Source of the DNA: JAAUSY01 sp964526735
GTDB lineage: Bacteria > Chloroflexota > Chloroflexia > Chloroflexales > Chloroflexaceae
Assembly: GCA_964526735.1 (NCBI GenBank)
Contig: CAZGLO010000006.1
Span: forward strand, 1 to 64,000
Length of the DNA: 64,000 nucleotides
Reading direction: 5' to 3'
Positions 25,041 to 32,380 of this stretch are shown here, piece by piece (within the stretch, counting starts at the first letter, position 1; every line of letters starts with the position of its first letter). The position numbers were made by a program, and so were the translations under genes. The notes below the pieces were generated by a model, which was not told the DNA's origin, ran no database searches, and saw only the letters and a list, made by a program, of their open reading frames with translations.

Positions 25041-25562
25041 ATGTTTGATATCGCCAATGTTTCGCTCGGAACACTCATCCTCATCCTACGCATCATTATG
25101 ATCTTTGGGCTGTATTTCTTTCTATGGCGGGTATTGCAAGTGGTGGCGAGCGACCTACGCGGCGACTCATTCCCCGGCGATGCCGTACAAGCCACCCACG
25201 GGCAACTCCTCCTGGAAAGCCCGGGCAAGACGGGATACCCCGTCGGGAAGATCTTCCTGCTTGAGCCGATTACTATCATCGGGCGCAGTATGGAGAGCGA
25301 TATCCCGCTCAATGACGACCTACTCTCCTCGCAGCACGCCCGCATTAGCCACCATGTTATGCAGTCGGAGCAGGGGCATCAGGTGGATGAGTGGCAGATT
25401 GAAGACCTCAACAGCACCAATGGAACGTTCGTGAATGGGTTTGAGGTGCGGGGCGAGACGGTTATCCGTGAGGGAGACGTGATACGCATCGGTCGCATCG
25501 AGATGAAGCTGCAGAAGAAATCTGAATCTCCAAATGCAGCAGCAGCAAGTGCATCAGCATAG
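25041..25562 (+). CDS. fhaB: Membrane-anchored FHA domain protein (FhaB type)
   Basis: A 173-residue protein with one N-terminal membrane helix (about residues 8-32) and a C-terminal FHA domain (about 70-160) containing GRSMESDIPL, SSQHARI and STNGTFVNG, which should read phosphothreonine. It follows fhaA by 22 bases and is surely cotranscribed with it. The FHA domain would face the cytoplasm. The kinase that phosphorylates its targets is not seen nearby. Confidence 0.92.
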   Translation: MFDIANVSLGTLILILRIIMIFGLYFFLWRVLQVVASDLRGDSFPGDAVQATHGQLLLESPGKTGYPVGKIFLLEPITIIGRSMESDIPLNDDLLSSQHARISHHVMQSEQGHQVDEWQIEDLNSTNGTFVNGFEVRGETVIREGDVIRIGRIEMKLQKKSESPNAAAASASA

Positions 25563-25594
25563 TTTCGCATAGATATCGTCGTGATTTGATGATG

Positions 25595-25679
25595 GCTGAT
25601 GACGCTCCGATGACGGCTGATGACGCTCCGATGACGGCTGATGACGCTCCGATGACGCCCTGATGACGCTCCGATGACG
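25595..25679. repeat. 21-bp tandem repeat (four copies)
   Basis: The unit GCTGATGACGCTCCGATGACG is repeated perfectly at 25595-25615, 25616-25636 and 25637-25657, with a fourth slightly altered copy at 25658-25679. Within each unit GATGACGCTCC/GATGACG is itself half-repeated. It lies between fhaB and the nuo promoter and is non-coding. Confidence 0.9.
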
Positions 25680-25724
25680 CTCTGGTTGTGGTTTTGTATG
25701 ATAGTTCATATGATCGATTTTTAT

Positions 25725-25753
25725 TTGGCAAGAGCACAAAGGTATGCTATACT
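25725..25753 (+). promoter_or_regulatory. Promoter of the nuo operon
   Basis: TTGGCA (25725-25730), 17-nt spacer, TATACT (25748-25753) with TGC before the -10 box. First good promoter upstream of nuoA. Confidence 0.75.
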
Positions 25754-26050
25754 TGGGTATGGTCTATAGGCGAAAGAGATGCGCTTTACTCCGCCACCTA
25801 CGTCGTGCCTATATGTACAGAGTGGGGGAGGGATCGCTCTTTCGTCGCGTGGGTGTAATATCTCTCCCAACACATGCGCCGACACACGTAGCAAGCGCCT
25901 GCTGGTGTATGCGGCCAACGATGCCAGAGAGAGCCAGAGAGAGCCAGACAGACACCCACAGCCTTTCGGCATGGGATACATGATGGTCGTCACTGGGGGA
26001 TGCGCACGCACCCTCAGGCTGATGTGTGAAGAAAGGCAGCAGACACATCC

Positions 26051-26407
26051 ATGTTGTCAACCTACGCTTTTATCGGGATTTTTCTCCTCTTCGGATTGAG
26101 CATGCCCATTGTGGTGCTCATCCTCGCATACTTCCTACGCCCCAAACGGCCCACGCCCATCAAACAATCTACCTACGAGTGTGGCCTCGAATCGCTTGGC
26201 GAAATCTGGGTGCAGTTCAAGATACAATACTATCTTTACGCCCTTGCTTTTGTCATCTTCGATATTGAGGTGGTGTTTCTTTACCCCTGGGCGGTCGCCT
26301 ACAACCAGCTTGGTATCTTTGCGCTCGTGGAAATGGTCATTTTCCTGTCCATCCTGGTGTATGGGCTGGTCTATGCGTGGCGCAAGGGAGCACTAGAGTG
26401 GGTGTAA
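26051..26407 (+). CDS. nuoA: NADH-quinone oxidoreductase subunit A
   Basis: Small membrane subunit at the junction of the membrane and peripheral arms of complex I. The 118-residue protein has three membrane helices (about 5-27, 62-82 and 88-110). Between the first two is the conserved loop KQSTYECGLES near residue 40, with the functionally important Cys. Length and order of helices are normal. First gene of the nuo operon. Confidence 0.96.
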   Translation: MLSTYAFIGIFLLFGLSMPIVVLILAYFLRPKRPTPIKQSTYECGLESLGEIWVQFKIQYYLYALAFVIFDIEVVFLYPWAVAYNQLGIFALVEMVIFLSILVYGLVYAWRKGALEWV

Positions 26408-26474
26408 TCGTGAGAACCAACGCAAACAACCTCAACCGAGGCATTCGGGCCACTGAGGATGGTCGGAAGGGGGT

Positions 26475-27296
26475 ATGATGGCAAGCAACGACAGTCTTCA
26501 AAACAACCTTCAAGAGAAACTCCAACTCGATCTTGAAAAACAGGGCATTTTCATTTCAACCGTCAACCGTTTTTACAACTGGGGGCGGCGTTCGTCTATT
26601 TGGCCCATGTCGTTTGGGCTAGCATGCTGTGCGATTGAGATGATGGCCTGGGGCCTTAGCCGCTACGACGTTTCCCGCTTTGGGGCGGAGTTGTTCCGCG
26701 CCACGCCGCGCCAGGCAGACTTGATGATTGTCGCGGGCACGGTGACGAAGAAAATGGCCCCGCAGGTCGTGCGGCTCTACAACCAGATGGCCGAACCGCG
26801 CTACGTCATTTCGATGGGAGCCTGCGCGACATCTGGCGGCCCCTTCCGCGATGGCTACAACGTCCTGCGCGGCGTCGATCTGCTTATCCCCGTCGATGTA
26901 TATGTTCCTGGGTGTCCGCCCCGTCCGGAGGCCCTCCTCCACGCCATCATCACGCTGCAGGAGCAGATTGACACCCAATCGCTTGGCCGCGTGCGGTGGT
27001 ATGGCAAGGGCGAGAAGCCGCAAACCACGGATTTCCCCGTGCCAGAGTATGGGATGCAAGGGCTTGAGCAAGATGGCCGTGTGATTGACCCCGTTGGTGG
27101 GTTTCCCTTGGTTAGCCCCTATAGCTCGCCGCAGCAGGGTGAACAACGAACCGGCGACATCGAGCACCCGCAAGTTGAGCGGCCCTTCGCGATACGCGAC
27201 GCGACGGTGGAGCGCGAAGGCCCCAACAAAGCGGTCGGCGAAGCCCCAGAGATAGCCGCCGATGATCTGAAGCAGAAAAAGCAGGGACGCTCATGA
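26475..27296 (+). CDS. nuoB: NADH-quinone oxidoreductase subunit B
   Basis: Carries the terminal [4Fe-4S] cluster N2 that reduces quinone. Cluster ligands are the Cys pair at 51-52 (GLACCAIEM), one Cys in GACATSGG near 117 and one in PGCPPRPE near 147. At 273 residues it is much longer than usual (about 160-220): beyond residue 180 there is a hydrophilic tail rich in Gln, Glu and Pro without family similarity. GGAAGGGGG precedes the start. The stop overlaps nuoC by four bases. Confidence 0.96.
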   Translation: MMASNDSLQNNLQEKLQLDLEKQGIFISTVNRFYNWGRRSSIWPMSFGLACCAIEMMAWGLSRYDVSRFGAELFRATPRQADLMIVAGTVTKKMAPQVVRLYNQMAEPRYVISMGACATSGGPFRDGYNVLRGVDLLIPVDVYVPGCPPRPEALLHAIITLQEQIDTQSLGRVRWYGKGEKPQTTDFPVPEYGMQGLEQDGRVIDPVGGFPLVSPYSSPQQGEQRTGDIEHPQVERPFAIRDATVEREGPNKAVGEAPEIAADDLKQKKQGRS

Positions 27297-27829
27297 GTGA
27301 GATACACGCAGACGAACTGCGAACCCGACTCAACCGCGATCTGCCGGGGGCGGTCGTTCCCCCATCAGCGCCTGGCCAGCCCGACCAGCCCGACCAGCCC
27401 GATACCGGTGACCCCAAGAAAAAGCCCAGCATGCTGGAAACAAACACGGACGTGGTGGTCGAAGCATCGCGGCTCAAAGAGGTGGCGCTCTACATCCGAG
27501 ATAAGCTTTCCTACACCTACCTGTCGGATATCGGGGTGGTTGACTACCTTGATGACGGGCTGCTTGAATTGGTGTATCGGTTTTACCGCATAGAAGGCGG
27601 CGGCTCGTTGGTGGTCAAAGTACGCGTGCCGCGCAATGACGCAAAGGTTCCATCGTTGACGCCGGTGTGGCCCGGAGCCAACTTCCACGAACGCGAAGGG
27701 TATGACCTCTTTGGCGTGTGGTTTACCGGCCACCCCGACCTGCGACGGCTCTATATGTGGGACAAGTTCGTGGGGCATCCAATGCGAAAGGACTTCCCCA
27801 AGCAGGGCGATAAGTATCTTGCCGAATAG
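27293..27829 (+). CDS. nuoC: NADH-quinone oxidoreductase subunit C
   Basis: Peripheral-arm subunit with the 30-kDa domain: HEREGYDLFGVWFTGHPDLRRLYMWDKFVGHPMRKDFP near residues 128-165. The 178-residue protein begins with a linker containing the repeat QPDQPDQPD (about 27-37) and KKK, not part of the conserved domain and encoded by a short tandem DNA repeat. It overlaps the nuoB stop, and nuoD follows after 44 bases. Confidence 0.95.
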   Translation: MSEIHADELRTRLNRDLPGAVVPPSAPGQPDQPDQPDTGDPKKKPSMLETNTDVVVEASRLKEVALYIRDKLSYTYLSDIGVVDYLDDGLLELVYRFYRIEGGGSLVVKVRVPRNDAKVPSLTPVWPGANFHEREGYDLFGVWFTGHPDLRRLYMWDKFVGHPMRKDFPKQGDKYLAE

Positions 27830-27873
27830 GGGGAAGTGCAAAGCCTCCTCGCACCCGAAAGTGGAATCGGACT

Positions 27874-28983
27874 ATGCTCAAGACTCAGGAAATACAAATC
27901 AATATCGGGCCGCAACACCCCTCAACCCACGGCGTCTTTCGGATGCTGGTGACGGTTGATGGCGAGACGGTCACCGATTTAGTACCCTTCTTTGGTTACC
28001 TCCACCGCAACCACGAACAGCTTGCAGAGGCCAACACCTACCTGCAAAACATGCCCTACACCGACCGGCTTGACTACTTCAACTCGATGGCCAACAACCA
28101 CGCCTATGCGATGGCGGTGGAGCAACTCGCAGGGATAGAGGTGCCGGAGCGGGCAGAATATCTGCGCGTCTTGATGGTTGAGCTGACCCGTATCCTCAAC
28201 CATGCCGGTGCACTGGGCTTTCTAATCAACGATATGGGCGCGTGGCAAACCCCACTCGCCTTCGGTATCCGCGAACGTGAGAAAATCCTTGACCTGTTTG
28301 AGATGGCCAGCGGCTCGCGGATGATGTGCAACTACTTTCGCTTTGGCGGCGTGGTGCGCGACCTCCCTGATGAGTTTATGCCGCTCCTCAAGCAGCTGAT
28401 GCAGGCGATGCCGGTCTACCTTGACGAGCTTGAACGGCTGCTGCGCGACAACGAGATTTTGCTCATCCGGTCGGAAGGCGTGGGCGTGCTGCCGAAAGAA
28501 GTCGCCGTCTCTTACAGCGTGACGGGGCCGATGTTGCGCGCAAGCGGCATTGGCTACGATATCCGGCGGGCAGAGCCGTACAGTGTCTACGACCAACTTG
28601 ACTTTGATATCCCCATAGGCGTGGCGGGAGATGTCTACGACCGCTTCCTGGTGCGGATAGAGGAGATACGGCAAAGTCGGCGCATCTTAGAGCAAGTGGT
28701 TGAGCGGCTGCCAGATACAGAAGGCGGCCACATCGCCCCCAAAGCCAAGCAGAATATCAAGCCGCCGGTCGGCGAAGCATATGCGCGCATTGAGTCGCCG
28801 AAGGGGGAGCTTGGCTTCTACCTCGTCAGCGACGGGAGCGACCGCCCCTATCGGTATAAAGTCCGCGCGCCATCGCTCATCAACCTGACACCACTGCGCG
28901 ATATGTGCCGCGGCTACAAAGTGGCAGATATCGTGACCATTTTGGGAAGCGTCGATATTGTGCTTGGGGAAGTAGATCGGTAA
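27874..28983 (+). CDS. nuoD: NADH-quinone oxidoreductase subunit D
   Basis: The 49-kDa subunit that forms the quinone pocket with NuoB. The 369-residue protein starts with NIGPQHPSTHGVFRM (residues 8-22), has FGYLHRNHEQLAE near 41-53 and the C-terminal RAPSLINL near 334-341, all at the expected places. Slightly shorter than average but complete. It is separate from nuoC, not fused as in E. coli. Confidence 0.96.
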   Translation: MLKTQEIQINIGPQHPSTHGVFRMLVTVDGETVTDLVPFFGYLHRNHEQLAEANTYLQNMPYTDRLDYFNSMANNHAYAMAVEQLAGIEVPERAEYLRVLMVELTRILNHAGALGFLINDMGAWQTPLAFGIREREKILDLFEMASGSRMMCNYFRFGGVVRDLPDEFMPLLKQLMQAMPVYLDELERLLRDNEILLIRSEGVGVLPKEVAVSYSVTGPMLRASGIGYDIRRAEPYSVYDQLDFDIPIGVAGDVYDRFLVRIEEIRQSRRILEQVVERLPDTEGGHIAPKAKQNIKPPVGEAYARIESPKGELGFYLVSDGSDRPYRYKVRAPSLINLTPLRDMCRGYKVADIVTILGSVDIVLGEVDR

Positions 28984-29012
28984 AACCACAAAACCACCGG
29001 CGAGGAACAACC

Positions 29013-29819
29013 ATGACGACACAACGTGGGAAGGTAGTAGAAGTTGACCGAGGGACAGCACGGTTGCGGGCTGGTCAAGGGATGGTCAAGGGGCTTGCGG
29101 TCATCTGGAACCACTGGAGCAAGTCGTGGACGAAAAAACTTGAGCGGATGGATCAGACAGAAGGCGTTTTTACGGTCGAGTACCCGGAAGAACGGCTTGA
29201 CCTGGCCGAAGCCTACCGCAATATGCCCATCCTGCTCTACGAAGATGAGACGGGCCACGAACTTTGTACGGCGTGCTTTCAATGCGAGCGCGTCTGCCCG
29301 CCCCAAGTCATCCACATTCAGCAGGCCAAACACCCGGAGACTGGTAAGCCTATTCCCGTCGCGGAAGAATTTATCATTGAGTATGACGCCTGTATGAGCT
29401 GCGGGCTGTGTGCAGAGGTTTGCCCCTTCGACTCGATTAAGATGGATCATTTTTACGAGCTTTCGACTGATGATCATCCTTCGCTGACGATGCGCAAAGC
29501 AGACCTCGTGCGCCCCGTCTCCTACTACCGCTCAATCGCCCCCACTATGTGGGACGCGGTCGAGGCTAATGCCAACAAGAAGTTGGAAGGCTCAAAGAAA
29601 CGTCGTCCCGGCGATGCGGGCGTGGTGCCACATATGATTGGGAAGGCCAAACCAGACGATACGGCCAAACCACCGGCTGAGCAATCAGAGAAGCAAGAAG
29701 ACACACCCGCACCCAAGAAGAAGGCGGGCGGTGGCTCGAAGATGTCGGCTGATAAGCAGGCGCGGCTGGCGGAGATACGGGCGCGCAACGCGGCCAAAAA
29801 AGCAAAAGACCAAGAATAG
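29013..29819 (+). CDS. nuoI: NADH-quinone oxidoreductase subunit I
   Basis: Carries clusters N6a and N6b. Two [4Fe-4S] motifs are present: CTACFQCERVCP near residue 87 and CMSCGLCAEVCP near 129. The start at 29013 is preceded by GAGGAA; the frame upstream overlaps nuoD and is not used. The 268-residue product has a hydrophilic C-terminal extension from about 185, rich in Lys, Ala and Pro, that is unusual for the family. With no nuoE, F or G nearby, the physiological electron donor is unclear; ferredoxin is possible. Confidence 0.95.
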   Translation: MTTQRGKVVEVDRGTARLRAGQGMVKGLAVIWNHWSKSWTKKLERMDQTEGVFTVEYPEERLDLAEAYRNMPILLYEDETGHELCTACFQCERVCPPQVIHIQQAKHPETGKPIPVAEEFIIEYDACMSCGLCAEVCPFDSIKMDHFYELSTDDHPSLTMRKADLVRPVSYYRSIAPTMWDAVEANANKKLEGSKKRRPGDAGVVPHMIGKAKPDDTAKPPAEQSEKQEDTPAPKKKAGGGSKMSADKQARLAEIRARNAAKKAKDQE

Positions 29820-30008
29820 CGAAAGCCAAGAAGTAGATCCCGTTCCGGTTTTCGCCGTTCGCCATCACAGACGCACAAACCAACCAATCTAACAATCCTA
29901 CGACCCATCCGTGATAGTTATCATTATCATTGTGTGGTCGTTATTGTGTGATATTGTGCGGCCATCGCGAGGATCACGAGGAACGATAACAGTACGAGGC
30001 ATCTGCAT

Positions 30009-31334
30009 ATGTACGAAATGCTCCAGTTTCTGAATACCCAGATGGGCTTGAATTTGCCGGACTGGTCGGTACTGATGATGCGCCACAGCATCGTTGCGAC
30101 CATCTTATTTATTGTCGCCCCCACGCAAATGCTCCTCCTGACCTATTTGGAGCGGCGTATCATCGCCCGGATGCAAGACCGGGTCGGCCCCAACCGCGTT
30201 GGGCCAGAGGGGTTGTTCCAGCCGATAGCCGACGCGGTCAAGATGTTCACCAAAGAAGATATCATCCCGTCGCGGGCGGACAAATGGGTACACCTACTTG
30301 CTCCTGCGGTGGTGGTTGTGCCGGTGATTATGTTGGTTATCGTCCTGCCGTGGGGGCCGGGGATGGTGGCGATAGACCTCAATGCCGGGCTGTTGTTCTT
30401 CTTTGCCATCTCGTCGGTGAGCGCCGTGGGGCTGCTGATGGCCGGATGGGGCAGTAACAACAAGTTTTCGCTCCTTGGGGCAATGCGTGCCGCTGCTCAG
30501 ATGGTATCGTATGAAATCCCCGCGGTGTTGAGCATTTTGGCCATTGTGCTGATTACCGGCACGATGTCTATACCCACGATGGTTGAGTTGCAGGGCGGGG
30601 CGTTTGTCAGCGTCAACGACGTGTCAACGATCCCGAATTTGGGGCTTGGTTGGTTCCTCTTCACGCCGGTCGGCCTCCTTGGCTTCCTCTGCTTCTTCAT
30701 CGCCGCGCTGGCCGAGGGCGAACGCACGCCGTTCGACATCCCCGAAGCAGACTCCGAAATCATTGCGGGCTATATGACAGAGTATAGCGGGATGAAGTTT
30801 GGGCTGTTCTACCTTGCCCAATATGTGCTCAACTTCTTGCTCTGCGCATTGGCGGCAACGATTTTCTGGGGCGGCTGGCAAGGGCCGGGTGTGGTGTGGC
30901 TCTACGAGATGGGCCTCTCAGAAGCCAATCCGGCAGGCAGCCCGCTCTTCACGGTGTTGGCGAGCGCGCTTGGGGTGGCCTACTTCCTGGCAAAGACCTA
31001 CTTTTTCTTCTTTGTGATGGTGTGGTTGCGGGGAGCTTTGCCGCGGTTGCGCATTGACCAGCTAATGGGCTTTGGGTGGAAATTTCTCATCCCGTTGACG
31101 CTGGTGAACATCATGAGCGCATCGGTGTGGGTTTCCATCACCCGGTGGGGGGCAGAGCAAGGCCTCGCTTTCCTCGACCCGCTTGGCGTGTGGCCGCGGT
31201 GGGGGATTGCCTTTGGGGTGACGTTGGCCATCAACGTCGTTGCCTACTTCCTCCTCCTGCGCATCAATCATTCATCGAAGGACATAAACAAACTGGTAGA
31301 AGATCAGACACTCGGGGCGGTCACGCTCCCGTAG
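30009..31334 (+). CDS. nuoH: NADH-quinone oxidoreductase subunit H
   Basis: Membrane subunit next to the quinone site. The 441-residue protein has about eight to nine membrane helices and the conserved loops ERRIIARMQDRVGPNRVGPEG (about residues 48-68) and AEGERTPFDIPEADSEIIAGYMTEYSG (about 237-263). Somewhat longer than the E. coli protein because of a C-terminal hydrophilic tail. It is separated from nuoI by about 190 non-coding bases with AT-rich sequence, perhaps an internal promoter. Confidence 0.96.
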   Translation: MYEMLQFLNTQMGLNLPDWSVLMMRHSIVATILFIVAPTQMLLLTYLERRIIARMQDRVGPNRVGPEGLFQPIADAVKMFTKEDIIPSRADKWVHLLAPAVVVVPVIMLVIVLPWGPGMVAIDLNAGLLFFFAISSVSAVGLLMAGWGSNNKFSLLGAMRAAAQMVSYEIPAVLSILAIVLITGTMSIPTMVELQGGAFVSVNDVSTIPNLGLGWFLFTPVGLLGFLCFFIAALAEGERTPFDIPEADSEIIAGYMTEYSGMKFGLFYLAQYVLNFLLCALAATIFWGGWQGPGVVWLYEMGLSEANPAGSPLFTVLASALGVAYFLAKTYFFFFVMVWLRGALPRLRIDQLMGFGWKFLIPLTLVNIMSASVWVSITRWGAEQGLAFLDPLGVWPRWGIAFGVTLAINVVAYFLLLRINHSSKDINKLVEDQTLGAVTLP

Positions 31335-31345
31335 GTGGGGATGCC

Positions 31346-32059
31346 ATGCAACTTGTTATCCAGATCGTCTTTGGAATACTTGCAGTGGTCATCATAGGGT
31401 CTGCCTTGATGGTCGTTGCAGCGCGAAATGTCATCCACGCGGCCCTGTGGCTCATTTCGTCATTTTTTGGGGTTGGCGCACTCTACCTGCTCCTGCAAGC
31501 AGAGTTTATTGCGATTGTGCAGGTGTTGGTCTATGTGGGGGCCGTGTCGATTCTCCTCTTGTTTGCCATCATGTTGACGCGCCACGTGACGGGAGGGGAA
31601 GATCAACAGCTCTTCCAACGGTGGTGGTTGGCATTACTTGGCGCTGGGTTGCTGTTTGTCGGCATTCTCTTCCCGGCCCTCACCCAACACTCGTGGGCCA
31701 GCGATGCATCCACCCCGGAGATCATCAGCGAAGAGATGGCGACTGAACCGCCTCCCGTCGCAGAGGAGGACGCGGCAGATATCATTGACCCTGCAGCTCC
31801 CGAAAACTCCGAAGCTTCCAACGCGGCAGCAGCCGAGCAGCCAGAAGAGGAAATCGTCACCGCCGCCGACCTTGGTACTGCCTTTATGCAGGAATTCCTC
31901 TTGCCATTCGAGGTCGCGTCGGTCGTGCTGCTGGTTGCGTTGATAGGCGCAATTGTGATTGCGTTTGAGGAGCGGGTGAAACGCCGCAAGGTGCTCACGT
32001 TGGCAGAGGAAGTTGCCATCCGCAAGAAACAGCAACAGCAGTCAGGGAGGGATACATGA
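31346..32059 (+). CDS. nuoJ: NADH-quinone oxidoreductase subunit J
   Basis: Antiporter-module linker subunit. The 237-residue protein has five membrane helices; helix III carries VYVGAVSILLLFAIML (about 59-74), the pi-bulge region. Between helices IV and V (about residues 115-175) lies an insertion rich in Glu, Ala and Pro (EEMATEPPPVAEEDAAD), absent from most NuoJ. The start at 31346 follows GGTGGGG and is the first ATG giving family similarity; the longer open frame overlaps nuoH. The stop overlaps nuoK (ATGA). Confidence 0.93.
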   Translation: MQLVIQIVFGILAVVIIGSALMVVAARNVIHAALWLISSFFGVGALYLLLQAEFIAIVQVLVYVGAVSILLLFAIMLTRHVTGGEDQQLFQRWWLALLGAGLLFVGILFPALTQHSWASDASTPEIISEEMATEPPPVAEEDAADIIDPAAPENSEASNAAAAEQPEEEIVTAADLGTAFMQEFLLPFEVASVVLLVALIGAIVIAFEERVKRRKVLTLAEEVAIRKKQQQQSGRDT

Positions 32060-32373
32060 CCGCAGCAGTCCCAGTTGAATGGGTACTCGTCGTTGCGGCG
32101 GCCCTGTTTTGTATTGGGCTTTACGGGGCGCTGTCTCGCCGAAACGCCGTCTCTATCTTGATGGGCATCGAGCTGATCCTCAACTCGGTCAACATCAATA
32201 TGATTGCATTTTGGCGCTATTACGAGCCATCTTTTGTCAATGGGCAAATGTTCGCCATCTTCATTATCACGGTCGCGGCAGCAGAGGCGGCGGTGGGGTT
32301 GGCGATGATTATTGCCATTTACCGCTCGTGGCTGACCGTACACGTCGATTCGCTTGAATCAATGAAGGGATGA
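32056..32373 (+). CDS. nuoK: NADH-quinone oxidoreductase subunit K
   Basis: A 105-residue subunit with three membrane helices, homologous to MrpC. The conserved Glu of helix II is in MGIELILNSVNIN (about residues 36-48), and a second Glu lies in helix III (TVAAAEAAVGLAMI). Length and motifs are standard. Overlaps the nuoJ stop and is seven bases before nuoL. Confidence 0.96.
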   Translation: MTAAVPVEWVLVVAAALFCIGLYGALSRRNAVSILMGIELILNSVNINMIAFWRYYEPSFVNGQMFAIFIITVAAAEAAVGLAMIIAIYRSWLTVHVDSLESMKG

Positions 32374-32380
32374 TGGTTTC

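Larger units (their letters stand above)
25563..26050. other. Gene-free region with minisatellite, nuo promoter and long leader
   Basis: Besides the 21-bp repeats and the nuo promoter (25725-25753), this region holds a leader of about 290 nt before nuoA. In it GAGAGCCA-type short repeats occur around 25929-25950 and complementary segments (GGGGGAGGGA near 25825 with TCTCTCCC near 25860) could form a hairpin. No known riboswitch is recognised. Confidence 0.5.

Noticed and set aside
25595..25679. CRISPR array
   Set aside because: The 21-bp units are directly adjacent with no spacers and there are no cas genes. It is a tandem minisatellite. No CRISPR array was seen elsewhere.
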